A stretch of DNA of 64,000 bases from Paenibacillus kyungheensis (GTDB lineage: Bacteria; Bacillota; Bacilli; Paenibacillales; Paenibacillaceae), in NCBI RefSeq assembly GCF_028606985.1, contig NZ_CP117416.1, positions 3,572,001 to 3,636,000 on the forward strand. Reading direction: 5' to 3'. Below the pieces are notes generated by a model. It was not told the origin of the DNA. It made no database searches and was given only the letters and a program-made list of their open reading frames with translations. Both the position numbers and the translations under genes were made by a program. This document shows positions 11,920 to 20,755 of this stretch, piece by piece; position 1 is the stretch's first letter; every line of letters begins with the position of its first letter.

Positions 11920-12525
11920 TTAGTACAAATCACCTGAACTATGTTGTTCTTCGTTATCGCGGTCTCTATCACGATCTCTGTCTCTATCGCGGTCACGGTC
12001 GCGATCTTCTAGACGATCTCTTTCACGATCACGTTCATTGCTTGTGCGTTGAAGTTCACGCGTTTGATTTTCCAAAGCATCCCATCCATCTTGGCTAAGT
12101 AGCTCTAATTGAGCTTCTACCAATGTACGGAAACGTGTGCGGTAAATAGAAGCTTGTTTTTTGAGTTCTTCTACTTCCATCGACACTTTGCGAGATTTGG
12201 ATAAAGACTCATTGATAATACGATCCGCATTTTTCTCGGATTCTTTAATAATCAATTGAGCTTCTTTTTTCGCATTGTTACGAACTTCATCTGCAGCTTC
12301 TTGAGCAACAATGATCGTTTTGCTCAACGTATCTTCCAGATTTGCAAAATGATCCAGACGTTCTTGAATAGACATTAACTGACTTTGCAGTTCTTTGTTT
12401 TCACGAATCGCCCCTTCATAATCTTTGATCACTTGATCTAGAAATTCATTCACTTCGTCTTCGTCATAACCACGCAAACGACGCGAGAATTCCTTATTAT
12501 GTATATCCAGCGGGGTTAATGGCAT
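11920..12525 (-). CDS. divIVA: Septum/pole-targeting coiled-coil protein DivIVA
   Basis: Binds curved membrane at poles and septum and recruits division partners. The N-terminal membrane-binding domain reads MPLTPLDIHNKEFSRRLRGY, then DEDEVNEFLDQVIKDYE, followed by a long heptad-rich coiled coil to about residue 160. ATG 12525 lies eight bases after AGGAGG; the longer frame starts at GTG 12534, too close to that site. The C-terminus is unusual: about ten Arg-Asp repeats in the last 40 residues, encoded by near-repeats of six bases, then an EEQHSS tail. It is the last gene of the ylm cluster; an independent T-box promoter for ileS follows. Confidence 0.94.
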   Translation of the reverse strand: MPLTPLDIHNKEFSRRLRGYDEDEVNEFLDQVIKDYEGAIRENKELQSQLMSIQERLDHFANLEDTLSKTIIVAQEAADEVRNNAKKEAQLIIKESEKNADRIINESLSKSRKVSMEVEELKKQASIYRTRFRTLVEAQLELLSQDGWDALENQTRELQRTSNERDRERDRLEDRDRDRDRDRDRDRDRDNEEQHSSGDLY

Positions 12526-12683
12526 GTTGGACACCTCCTGTAATGTTTAGGCCGTTGAATTGCCTCGTTATTGCTATGATACTTCATTTCGACGCATAAG
12601 GATATATCCCTGCCAAAGACGTTAAAAAATAAATAAATTTGCTGTATATTCACGATTTAAATAGAAGCCTATTCTATTCTTTA

Positions 12684-13487
12684 TCAAACAAATTTACCTA
12701 CTTTGACTCGATATCTTCCTTTTTTTGTAATTCCATCCATTTCTAATACTTTGAAGCGACCAAGTCCCTGAATAGAAATCATATCGCCTTGTTGCAAAGC
12801 ATGAGAAGGATTTTCTTCTACTTTCCAATTCACCCGACAACGTCCCGCTTTGATTGGCACCAGGATTTTACTACGGCTTAGTCGGTATACATCACTTGCT
12901 ATCCCATCTAAGCGTAAAGAAGCTACAGTTAGCTCCATCGATTGCAATTCTGGAGTAGCGACCTGTAATTCAGTAATCGGTAAAATCTCTGTCATTACAT
13001 GCAAACGATGAACTTGTGTTAAATTTAGATGCAAATAAGAAGCAATCTCAGACGATACCACCGTATGACAACCATCCGCCAACGCGTGGATATCTCCAAT
13101 TTTACCTCGCTTGATACCCAGTCCCAAAATAGAACCCATATAATCGCCATGTTCCAAATCAGCGAATTTACGCCCTTCTGGCGTGATCGATAATACTGAT
13201 AACTGCATATCTTCGTTATCCAAATCCATATAATCCGGTCCGATGACGGCACGTTTACGTTCTGAATGTTCTGATCCTCCATCCAAACGAATATGCACAT
13301 CTAGATTACGAGCAGCGAGAATATTCAGAATATAAGCTTGACGTGGATCTAAAAAATCGGTCAGCTTTAGCTCATGATAACGGGCTGCGTTATCGATCCA
13401 CTCCGCAGCCCGTTCCACAAACTCTCGCTCATCTGGATGAAAATGATGATAAATATTGCTTTGCATGATGTTGTTCATACCTTTCAT
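12684..13487 (-). CDS. ylmH: YlmH, S4-domain RNA-binding protein
   Basis: Conserved division-cluster protein; YlmH-type proteins have an S4 RNA-binding domain and are reported in recent work to act on stalled ribosomes. The 267-residue protein has the typical N-terminal part (FHPDEREFVERAAEW, FLDPRQAYIL) and a C-terminal S4 fold containing ILVPIKAGRCRVNWK and QGDMISIQGLGRFKVLE. Of several in-frame ATGs, the one at 13466 (MQSNIYHHFHPDE) may be the true start; no strong ribosome site decides. It lies between ylmG and divIVA in the usual order. Confidence 0.92.
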   Translation of the reverse strand: MKGMNNIMQSNIYHHFHPDEREFVERAAEWIDNAARYHELKLTDFLDPRQAYILNILAARNLDVHIRLDGGSEHSERKRAVIGPDYMDLDNEDMQLSVLSITPEGRKFADLEHGDYMGSILGLGIKRGKIGDIHALADGCHTVVSSEIASYLHLNLTQVHRLHVMTEILPITELQVATPELQSMELTVASLRLDGIASDVYRLSRSKILVPIKAGRCRVNWKVEENPSHALQQGDMISIQGLGRFKVLEMDGITKKGRYRVKVGKFV

Positions 13488-13532
13488 ATTTAGAGCAAGT
13501 GTAATAGATTGTTTGTTACAAAATAATTAAAA

Positions 13533-13802
13533 TTAGTAAATAAGACTTCTTAATAAAAATACTAATCCGCTAAATGCCAATTGTAATACGAATAAAGCTA
13601 CAATCGGAGATATATCAATTGCTCCCATAATCGGTGGTATAAAGCGACGGAAAGGAGCAAGATAAGGTTCTACTAATCGTGCCAAAATTTGCCCAAAAGA
13701 ACTTTCACGCGCGCTAGGCAACCAGGACAGCAAAATATAAATAATAATCATATACGTGTAGATTCGATATAAAGCATTTAAAACTGCAAAAGCCGTTTCC
13801 AA
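13533..13802 (-). CDS. ylmG: YlmG/YggT family membrane protein
   Basis: Small integral membrane protein of 89 residues with two hydrophobic segments (about 5-25 and 65-87) around the signature LVEPYLAPFRRFIPP, which identifies the YggT family. Its precise role is unsettled; family members affect cell-envelope and division-site or nucleoid organisation. The start is TTG behind GAGGTGA, and the gene lies seven bases after sepF, as in other Bacillota ylm clusters. Confidence 0.92.
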   Translation of the reverse strand: METAFAVLNALYRIYTYMIIIYILLSWLPSARESSFGQILARLVEPYLAPFRRFIPPIMGAIDISPIVALFVLQLAFSGLVFLLRSLIY

Positions 13803-13809
13803 AATTGCG

Positions 13810-14259
13810 TCACCTCATCTTGTTATATTCGTAATCTTCGCCTAAAATTTCAGCGATCGTGCCCTCAATTTCGACGGTATCCGGTGTACACAGAAAAATG
13901 TTGCCCCCGATTTTTGAAATACTGCCTCCAAGTGCATAGACGGTACCGCTCATAAAATCAATAATACGTGTCGCTTGATCGATACGAACACGCTGTAAAT
14001 TGACGATAACCGATCGGTGAGATCGCAAATGGTCTGCAATATCTTGAGCCTCATCATAACTGCGCGGCTCATTCAAAATCACTTTTACATTTTTCTGAGA
14101 ATGAATACTAACTACATTGCTGGCTCTATTGTTCTTACGTAATTCTGTGCCAGAGGTTTCACGAGGTTCTTCATCATCATCCATAATCTGTTCGCGCTCA
14201 ACAATTTCCTCTTCTTCTTGAAGCCCTAAGAAGTTCATAAAGCGATTCATTACTCCCAT
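13810..14259 (-). CDS. sepF: Cell division protein SepF
   Basis: FtsZ-binding protein that anchors and bundles FtsZ at the division membrane. The 149 residues comprise the amphipathic N-terminal membrane anchor MGVMNRFMNFLGLQ, an acidic linker, and the SepF core with EPRSYDEAQDIADHLR, VIVNLQRV, ATRIIDFMSGTVYALGG and FLCTPDTVEI. ATG 14259 follows GAGGAGG and lies two bases after the ylmE stop. It can overlap functionally with FtsA, also encoded in this window. Confidence 0.96.
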   Translation of the reverse strand: MGVMNRFMNFLGLQEEEEIVEREQIMDDDEEPRETSGTELRKNNRASNVVSIHSQKNVKVILNEPRSYDEAQDIADHLRSHRSVIVNLQRVRIDQATRIIDFMSGTVYALGGSISKIGGNIFLCTPDTVEIEGTIAEILGEDYEYNKMR

Positions 14260-14261
14260 CG

Positions 14262-14951
14262 TTAATCCTCCTCTTTCCCTACTAATATGGAACCCAGTCG
14301 CACTAGTGTAGCGCCTTCTTCTATAGCAATCTCAAAATCACCCGACATGCCCATAGATAAATGCGTTAGTGGATTTTTAGTTAATCCACGCTTATTGATA
14401 TCATCTTTTAATTCACGAAGTCCTCTAAAAACAGGACGTGTCATTTCTGCATCATCAACTTCTGGAGCCATCGTCATCAAACCTACTACTTCTAGATTTG
14501 AGAACGAAGCAATACTTTCAAAAAACGAATTCACTTGCTCAGGTGGCAAACCATATTTGGATTCTTCACCAGAGATATTAACTTGTACTAATACTTTAAC
14601 ACGAATATCCATAGAACTTGCTTTTTTTTGTATTTCTTTTGCTAGTGATAAGCGATCTAAGGAATGAATATATTCAAATTTGCCAATTACATCTTTTACT
14701 TTATTGGTTTGTAAGTGACCGATAAAATGCCACACTCCACGTTCGTGTAATTGATTCCATTTATCTTCAGCATTTTGCCAGCGATTTTCTCCTAGATGTA
14801 ATAGCCCTGCATCTAGTACCTCCGCTGTTTTGGCAACAGAAACATATTTGGTTACAGCTACAAGCTGAATGTCTTCACGCTTGCGTCCGCTTCGTTCACA
14901 GACTTCATGAATTCGTTGTTCGACTTGCTCTATTCGTTCTTGTAATCCCAA
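14262..14951 (-). CDS. ylmE: YggS/PROSC-family PLP-binding protein
   Basis: Pyridoxal-phosphate-binding protein involved in PLP homeostasis; no enzymatic reaction is established for the family. The 229 residues contain the PLP lysine motif LVAVTKYV, HLGENRWQ, HFIGHLQTNKVKD, LVQVNISGEESKYG and LSMGMSGDFEIAIEEGAT, all typical. The start is TTG behind GGAGTG. It lies between ylmD and sepF in the normal order and is probably co-transcribed. Confidence 0.95.
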   Translation of the reverse strand: MGLQERIEQVEQRIHEVCERSGRKREDIQLVAVTKYVSVAKTAEVLDAGLLHLGENRWQNAEDKWNQLHERGVWHFIGHLQTNKVKDVIGKFEYIHSLDRLSLAKEIQKKASSMDIRVKVLVQVNISGEESKYGLPPEQVNSFFESIASFSNLEVVGLMTMAPEVDDAEMTRPVFRGLRELKDDINKRGLTKNPLTHLSMGMSGDFEIAIEEGATLVRLGSILVGKEED

Positions 14952-14958
14952 CTGTATT

Positions 14959-15804
14959 TCACTCCGTTTCTATACCTATCCAACTCGCCATTCTGCCGGT
15001 TGTTCCTCCGTCAGCTCGATACGAGAAAAAAAGATCGTGGTTACGGTAAGTACACCAATTACTCATTTCGATATGGTCAGCAGGAATTCCTGCAAAAATC
15101 ATGAATTGTCGATTTAATTGTTTGAGGTCTAGCCAAGTTTTACCATTATCACCCGGACGGGCATAAAGAGGTTGTTCACCATTACCCATTAACTTGCTTT
15201 TCCAAACGTTTACGGCATCCATCACTTTATCATCGACTTCATAACTTTCGCCACCGATAGAAGGACCTATCGCAGTATGGATATCAGATATAACACTTCC
15301 ATATTGCGTTCTCATCGCTTCGATCATTTCACCTGCAATATTAGCGACTGTGCCTTTCCAACCTGCATGAGCAAGCCCTACGACTTGTTGTACAGGATCT
15401 ATAAAGTATAGCGGCACACAATCTGCATAAAACGAAGTTAATAAGATACCTGGTACATTGGTGATTAATCCATCGGTATTTTGAAAAGCACTTTCTCGAT
15501 CAAGCCAACCTTTGCCTGCATGTTCTGCTGTAACGATCTCTATATGATTACTATGTACCTGTTCACCAGATACCCAGTGAGTATAATCAAACTTTAATTC
15601 ATCGCATAATAGTTTGCGATTTTGCAATACATCTTCCGGTTGATCTTCTACATGATAGGCGAGATTAAACGAATCATAAGGCGCTTTACTGACTCCGCCT
15701 TTACGTCCGGTGAATCCTGCTGTGATTCCTTGACTATAGGCAGAAGTATCTAACTCAAATAATTCAGGTCCGCTCTCTATCGTACGGCTTACAAACTTCT
15801 CCAT
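14959..15804 (-). CDS. ylmD: YlmD, LACC1/YfiH-type purine nucleoside-cleaving enzyme
   Basis: Family once annotated as polyphenol oxidase or laccase; members such as YlmD act on adenosine and inosine (phosphorylase and deaminase activities). The zinc-site motifs FYADCVPLYF, GLAHAGWKGT and AIGPSIGGESYEVDD are present. ATG 15804 (MEKFVSRTIE) lies six bases after AGAGGG; a longer frame begins at 15825 with a non-ATG codon. The protein is 281 residues. It heads the ylm cluster; upstream lies a terminator and an unrelated secreted protein rather than the sigE-sigG genes seen in spore formers. Confidence 0.93.
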   Translation of the reverse strand: MEKFVSRTIESGPELFELDTSAYSQGITAGFTGRKGGVSKAPYDSFNLAYHVEDQPEDVLQNRKLLCDELKFDYTHWVSGEQVHSNHIEIVTAEHAGKGWLDRESAFQNTDGLITNVPGILLTSFYADCVPLYFIDPVQQVVGLAHAGWKGTVANIAGEMIEAMRTQYGSVISDIHTAIGPSIGGESYEVDDKVMDAVNVWKSKLMGNGEQPLYARPGDNGKTWLDLKQLNRQFMIFAGIPADHIEMSNWCTYRNHDLFFSYRADGGTTGRMASWIGIETE

Positions 15805-15867
15805 GTATATCCCTCTATTTTTCAAATTTTCAATGCATTAATTATACTCTAATGATATAAAAACAAC

Positions 15868-15917
15868 AAAAAAGTTCTTTCTACTTTTAAATTTAGCTAA
15901 AGTAGAAAGAACTTTTT
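15868..15917 (-). terminator. Terminator after the secreted protein gene
   Basis: A near-perfect inverted repeat (AAGTTCTTTCTACTTT against AAAGTAGAAAGAACTT) with T-runs on both sides lies just past the stop of the 303-residue secreted protein gene. It can terminate in either direction and isolates this gene from ylmD. Confidence 0.88.
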
Positions 15918-15932
15918 TAAACAAATATCAAA

Positions 15933-16844
15933 TTATGAGGTTGAGCCAATAATAAAACTATTTTTCCAAGAAAATTTATCACCTAGTTCGGAAAATACTA
16001 TACTAACCGGACCAATGGTAGCAGAACCAGGTACATCTGAATAAGGATGAGTATACGCACTAGCAAAAAGTCCAGTAGTACCTTTAAGACTAACAGGTAT
16101 TCTAATTTCAGAAGCTAGATAACCACTTCCCCCGCTAGTTAATGTCTTAAATTTAGCATGAACACCATATACTGAAGATTCATCAATACTCTTGAAACCA
16201 TTGACTGGCTGAAATACTCCTTTAGACCCTACTCCAGTAACTCCTGATTGCCAAGCCATTCCAACGCGATCAGTAGTTGCTATAATAGGCAAAGCACTCC
16301 ATGAAAAATTTGTTCTATAAGAATACTTAAACTCTTTTGCATTAGCAGTTTTACCAATATATATTAATGAGCCACTACCTTTAAAAATCCCTTTACCATC
16401 ACTGCCCATCAAACTTTTGTTCTGTGGTATCCCTAAGCTCTTTAGATCATTTTGTTTTATTTGTTCAATCTCAGATTTATTGCTATTATCTATACTATGA
16501 TTTTTACCTTCTAAATCTGTATAAGACTCTTCATAGTTTTCGGTATTGGTATTTACTTTTATTCCTCCTTCACTGATGATTTCATTTTTTTCTTGATCCG
16601 ACATCAGACTTATTTCATCCTTATTAAAATTCATTGCTGCTAAGAAATTATCTTTCTCGTTAGTTTCTAGTTTATCTTCAGGATTTTGAATTGCTTCGAT
16701 TCTTCCATCTTGTAATTCTGTTACATAATTGTTCTCTACTATCTGCGTATTACTTTTTTGTTCTAATTGATTCGCATTTGAAAAACTTGGAAAAAGAGCT
16801 AGGGATATAGCTAAAGTAACTCCAGTAAATATTTTTTTGTTCAA
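15933..16844 (-). CDS. Secreted protein of unknown function between ftsZ and ylmD
   Basis: Not recognised. The 303 residues start with a clear signal peptide (MNKKIFTGVTLAISLALFPS, then FSNANQ, likely cleaved near residue 25). A charged Asn/Glu/Lys-rich region to about 145 contains FLAAMNFNKDEISLMSDQ. The C-terminal 150 residues are rich in Gly, Ser and aromatic residues (SLIYIGKTANAKEFKYSYRT), suggesting a beta-rich domain. The start is TTG behind AGGAGG. It has its own terminator and lies below the ftsZ terminator, so it is a single-gene unit. It occupies the place where spore formers carry spoIIGA-sigE-sigG, and its codons look more AT-rich than the flanking genes, which would fit acquisition. 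Confidence 0.85.
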   Translation of the reverse strand: MNKKIFTGVTLAISLALFPSFSNANQLEQKSNTQIVENNYVTELQDGRIEAIQNPEDKLETNEKDNFLAAMNFNKDEISLMSDQEKNEIISEGGIKVNTNTENYEESYTDLEGKNHSIDNSNKSEIEQIKQNDLKSLGIPQNKSLMGSDGKGIFKGSGSLIYIGKTANAKEFKYSYRTNFSWSALPIIATTDRVGMAWQSGVTGVGSKGVFQPVNGFKSIDESSVYGVHAKFKTLTSGGSGYLASEIRIPVSLKGTTGLFASAYTHPYSDVPGSATIGPVSIVFSELGDKFSWKNSFIIGSTS

Positions 16845-16925
16845 AATAAGCCTCCTGTATATATGTATTTTGAATATTTGTAAAGTCTAACACTACTGAA
16901 CTATAATGTCTAATTTACCAAAAAA

Positions 16926-16966
16926 AGAAAAAAGTATGTAACTAATAAAAGTTACATACTTTTTTA
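16926..16966 (-). terminator. ftsZ (dcw cluster) terminator
   Basis: The minus strand forms AAGTATGTAAC / GTTACATACTT with an 8-base loop followed by six T, 11 bases past the ftsZ stop. It ends the division cluster transcript. Confidence 0.9.
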
Positions 16967-16976
16967 AGGTTTAATT

Positions 16977-18125
16977 TTAATCGTTTTTATGACGAGAACG
17001 ATTGCGTAGGAATGTTGGAATATCCAACTGATCTCCACTAGGTTGTGTAGTATTTGTATTGTTGTACGGACGTGATGTCGGAGCTTTGTCTTCTGCATTC
17101 GTTGGTGCAGTAGGTGTAGATTCATCGACAGGCTGAGACGGACGACGTACCGGTGGCAATGGTTGTGCTGGTTTGTGTTCAAATCCTGTTGCGATAACAG
17201 TAACTTTGATCTCTTCTTTGAGGTCTTCATCAATAATCGCACCGAAGATCATATTTACTTCTGGATCAGAAGCTGAAATAACGATCTCTGCTGCTTCATT
17301 GACTTCATACAAGGAAAGGTTATTACCGCCAGTGATGTTCATAATCACACCACGTGCACCTTCGATCGAAGTTTCAAGCAATGGACTCATAATCGCTTTA
17401 CGTGCTGCTTCTGCTGCACGATTTTCTCCTGTAGCTTCACCAATACCCATCAAAGCTGAACCACGTTCAGTCATGATCGTTTTTACATCGGCAAAGTCAA
17501 GGTTGATTAGTCCCGGTACAGCAATTAGATCAGAGATACCTTGTACAGCTTGACGCAACACATTATCTGCTTCACGGAAAGCTTCTAACATCGGTGTCTT
17601 TTTATCTACAATTTCAAGCAAGCGATCATTAGGAATAACGATCAATGTATCGACTTTTTCTTTCAATCCTTCGATACCTAGCTCTGCTTGTGAAAAACGC
17701 TTACGTCCTTCAAATGTAAATGGACGTGTTACCACACCTACTGTTAATGCGCCACATTCTCTAGCGATTTCAGCAATAACCGGTGCTGCACCTGTTCCTG
17801 TTCCGCCACCCATACCCGCAGTAACAAAAACCATATCTGCACCTTTAAGAGTGCTCATAATCAAATCACGAGATTCTTCAGCTGCTTTTTTACCTACATC
17901 TGGATTAGCTCCTGCACCCAAACCACGTGTCAGTTTATCACCGATTTGCAATTTGTGTTCAGATTTAGCCAAGTGCAATGCTTGAGCATCAGTATTAACT
18001 GTTATAAATTCCACGCCTTGAACACCATTCTCAATCATACGGTTAACAGCATTACTTCCGCCGCCACCTACACCGATGACTTTGATCTGGGCTAGGCTTT
18101 CCATTTCGAAATCAAATTCTAACAT
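16977..18125 (-). CDS. ftsZ: Cell division GTPase FtsZ
   Basis: Tubulin-like GTPase that forms the Z ring. The 382 residues include the GTP-binding glycines in [14 protein letters not shown] and the tubulin signature [10 protein letters not shown] (about 106-115), the catalytic loop [11 protein letters not shown], a proline- and threonine-rich linker from about 320, and the C-terminal peptide DIPTFLRNR that binds FtsA, SepF and other partners. ATG 18125 follows a GGGGGAG site. It lies 63 bases after ftsA and is followed by a terminator. Confidence 0.98.
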   Translation of the reverse strand: MLEFDFEMESLAQIKVIGVGGGGSNAVNRMIENGVQGVEFITVNTDAQALHLAKSEHKLQIGDKLTRGLGAGANPDVGKKAAEESRDLIMSTLKGADMVFVTAGMGGGTGTGAAPVIAEIARECGALTVGVVTRPFTFEGRKRFSQAELGIEGLKEKVDTLIVIPNDRLLEIVDKKTPMLEAFREADNVLRQAVQGISDLIAVPGLINLDFADVKTIMTERGSALMGIGEATGENRAAEAARKAIMSPLLETSIEGARGVIMNITGGNNLSLYEVNEAAEIVISASDPEVNMIFGAIIDEDLKEEIKVTVIATGFEHKPAQPLPPVRRPSQPVDESTPTAPTNAEDKAPTSRPYNNTNTTQPSGDQLDIPTFLRNRSRHKND

Positions 18126-18188
18126 ACTTTCCCATCTCCCCCTCGTTGTCCATGAATAGCTTGTTTCAATATAATATTGAACTCTAGC

Positions 18189-19445
18189 TTATATAAACTC
18201 ACTGAACATATTTTTTAACCGTTCAATCAAGCCCGGCTTGGCACTGCTTTCCGGGGTCGAGGTTGTTTTGTTACGTGCTGGTGCTTTTTTGTTAGCTCCA
18301 GCCGTGCTTCCACCACCACGGATATTGCGGATGACATTGTACAAAATGCCTACCCCGCTTGTATAAGCAGGATCACGTACACCAATATAATCAGGAACTG
18401 CTATTCTTACAGAAGCTGCCAGTTCTTCGCGAGCTACTTCTAAAACGCCCGGCATTGAAACTGTACCTCCTGTCAGTATATAACCACCAGCAAGCTCTTG
18501 ATAACCGAGTCTTGTGACTTCTTGACGAATCAGTTGAAAAATTTCTTGCACACGAGGCTCAATAATGGCTGCTAAATCTTGCTGTGTAAATTCTTTGTCT
18601 ACGTTACTGCCAATACGCATAACTTTGAATACTACATCAGATGCAGCATCATCTATCAAAGCACAACCATATTTCAGTTTTACTTTTTCAGCATGCTCTG
18701 TTAATGTGCGTAATCCATAAGCGATATCATTCGTTACAAATTCTCCACCAATCGGTAAAGTTGATGTCGCTTTAAGCGAACCTTCTTCAAAGATTGCAAT
18801 AGTAGATGAACCTGCACCAATATCAACTAGAATCGATCCCATCGATTTTTCATCTTTGGACAAAGCCAATTGACCTGCACCTAATGAAATCAATACAAGA
18901 TCTTTGATACGCAAATCTGCTTTTTCTACACAACGAAGAAGATTATGGATCGAAGTTTTAGCACCTGTAATAATAGTAGCTTCTACTTCTAGACGAACAC
19001 CAATCATTCCGCGCGGGTCTTGAATTCCTTCTAACCCATCTACCACGTACTGTTTAGCAACAACGTCAATAATTTCCCGTTCAGGTGGCAGAGCGATTAC
19101 TTCTGCCGCTTTCAAAACACGTTCGATATCTTCTTCACCAATCTCACGATCTTCATTGGATACGGCAACTACTCCGTGGCTCGTTTGAAGTCCGATATGA
19201 TTGCCTGAAATACCAACGATAACTTCAGATATCTGAATGCCGACCATACGCTCAGCATGATCAACAGCACTACGGATGGATTGCACAGTTTGATCAATAT
19301 CTACGATCGCACCTTTGCGAATTCCTTCCGAGTCGGCAGATCCAACTCCAATAATATTAAAGGTTCCATTGTTGATTTCCCCGATAATAGCACGAACTTT
19401 GGATGTACCGATGTCCAAACTAACAATGATGTCATTGTTGCTCAA
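18189..19445 (-). CDS. ftsA: Cell division protein FtsA
   Basis: Actin-like ATPase that tethers FtsZ to the membrane. The 418 residues show the actin-fold phosphate motifs VSLDIGTSKVRAIIGE and LVDIGAGSSTIAIFE, the 1C-domain region, GGYILTGGTVSMPG, and a C-terminal amphipathic membrane helix GLIERLKNMFSEFI after a basic, Ala/Thr-rich linker. The start is TTG behind GGAGGTG. It is the penultimate gene of the dcw cluster. Confidence 0.97.
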   Translation of the reverse strand: MSNNDIIVSLDIGTSKVRAIIGEINNGTFNIIGVGSADSEGIRKGAIVDIDQTVQSIRSAVDHAERMVGIQISEVIVGISGNHIGLQTSHGVVAVSNEDREIGEEDIERVLKAAEVIALPPEREIIDVVAKQYVVDGLEGIQDPRGMIGVRLEVEATIITGAKTSIHNLLRCVEKADLRIKDLVLISLGAGQLALSKDEKSMGSILVDIGAGSSTIAIFEEGSLKATSTLPIGGEFVTNDIAYGLRTLTEHAEKVKLKYGCALIDDAASDVVFKVMRIGSNVDKEFTQQDLAAIIEPRVQEIFQLIRQEVTRLGYQELAGGYILTGGTVSMPGVLEVAREELAASVRIAVPDYIGVRDPAYTSGVGILYNVIRNIRGGGSTAGANKKAPARNKTTSTPESSAKPGLIERLKNMFSEFI

Positions 19446-19810
19446 GCCCTAGGCACCTCCCGCTATCCTGTAATAAAAACGGTGTATTCGAATATTTTAG
19501 AATCACACCATTATGTGTTGGAAATTGAATTTCCGAAATAAATTGTTTCCCAAAATTGCTCTCTACATTAATATTCAACATTACATATGCTTTCCCTCTT
19601 TTTTCTCCAAACTTTTTGAACACTGGTTTGCATTATAAAAAGGTTGAAGAAAAAACGATCAGGTAGGCTATTTCACCGTAAATTTTTAAAAGTTTACAAA
19701 ACTTTAATATCTACAACTTTCATTCTAGCATCTTTCGGTCATTGCAGAAAGTATTGTATCTATATGATTTTACAAAACGTTCGCATTTATCGATTACAAA
19801 AGGCTAAATC
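19446..19810. other. Gene-free spacer between divIB and ftsA
   Basis: A 365-base gap without a convincing gene. A 63-codon minus-strand frame (19432-19623) lacks a ribosome site and family resemblance. In B. subtilis this interval holds ylxW, ylxX and sbp; no trace is seen here. The middle is AT-rich and may hold an ftsA promoter, but I cannot pick one with confidence. No T-tailed terminator hairpin is evident. Confidence 0.6.
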
Positions 19811-20596
19811 TTACGGTGCAACTTCCTGATCTGCTACGTCTTCCGGGTTGAAAGGCGTATAGGCATCTGCTTCAAGCATTGTAATGACACCTGGCGGTTG
19901 AGTCTCAATAACCTGATTTAGATACTCTACTTTGTCTGCCAAAAGTGACACACTTGTGATCACTTCAAAGCGAGAACGTGTATAGATTTTGATCCGGTCT
20001 GGAAACGAAGGCGTTGGTGAAGGGCTAATTTCAGAAATATCAGAAGACAATTCATTAGGAATAGTCCCTAATACTTTGCATAATTGCACTTTCTGAGCTT
20101 CAAAATCAGACCATCCTGTAAGCACAGGTTTTTCAACAGCCACTCCGCGTGTATCTGCTCTTACCAAAGCTCCACTTTGTAAAATAGCTGTGAGTTCTCC
20201 TGAATCTTGCAGTTCATAAGCAACTACAGGATATTCTTTGATCGTCACATCAATTTGACCTGGAAAATGCTTGATTACTTCTGCATCTTGGATCGAACTG
20301 ATCGTTAATAATCGCTTTTCGATCGTTGTAGCCGATGTACCAAAAAAAGCATTTCCTTTCGCCAATCCACTTACATTTAACAAATCGGTTTTGGCTGTAA
20401 ACGTATTTCCTTTAAACGTGATCTGAGATATTTTACCAATAGGCGAAAACCAAAATACAATTCCGATTACGACTAAAAGGATAAGCGACAATAAAATAAT
20501 CAGTCGCGTTTTACGAGTTATTTTTGGATTAAAGGAAGGTCTCCGATTGCCAGCCGGTTTGTTATTTGGAATAACAGTTAATTTTTGCTTTACCAT
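19811..20596 (-). CDS. divIB: Cell division protein DivIB/FtsQ
   Basis: Bitopic division protein that works with FtsL and DivIC to control septal wall synthesis. A basic cytoplasmic tail is followed by one membrane helix (LIILLSLILLVVIGIVFWF, about 30-50), then a POTRA domain starting ISQITFKGNTFTAKTDLL and the FtsQ/DivIB domain. About 261 residues from ATG 20596, which lies six bases behind GGAG; the longer frame begins GTG 20608. An acidic tail ends the protein. It heads the divIB-ftsA-ftsZ section. Confidence 0.93.
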   Translation of the reverse strand: MVKQKLTVIPNNKPAGNRRPSFNPKITRKTRLIILLSLILLVVIGIVFWFSPIGKISQITFKGNTFTAKTDLLNVSGLAKGNAFFGTSATTIEKRLLTISSIQDAEVIKHFPGQIDVTIKEYPVVAYELQDSGELTAILQSGALVRADTRGVAVEKPVLTGWSDFEAQKVQLCKVLGTIPNELSSDISEISPSPTPSFPDRIKIYTRSRFEVITSVSLLADKVEYLNQVIETQPPGVITMLEADAYTPFNPEDVADQEVAP

Positions 20597-20691
20597 AGCG
20601 ATCTCCACAAATCTTTTTTAGGTTTTATTCAATATAGTCTTTTGTACCAACTGAATTCAGTCATCCACTTGTCTGAAATAAAGTCTTTGTC

Positions 20692-20700
20692 ATTATATCA
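20692..20700 (-). promoter_or_regulatory. Possible divIB promoter (extended -10)
   Basis: In the 147-base gap between murB and divIB the minus strand has TGA-TATAAT, an extended -10 element (TATAAT at plus 20692-20697). The -35 region (TTAGGT-like) is weak. It could give divIB-ftsA-ftsZ an internal start. Confidence 0.45.
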
Positions 20701-20755
20701 TGCAGAATGCTGAATACCTAAATGTGCTTTGGCTACGGTTTGATACGGTTCACTT

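Noticed and set aside
11925-12030. Tandem six-base repeats as a possible CRISPR or satellite
   Set aside because: They are in frame within divIVA and encode an RD-rich tail; no spacers are present.
19432-19623. 63-codon minus-strand frame before ftsA
   Set aside because: No ribosome site, no family likeness, and its end overlaps the ftsA start.
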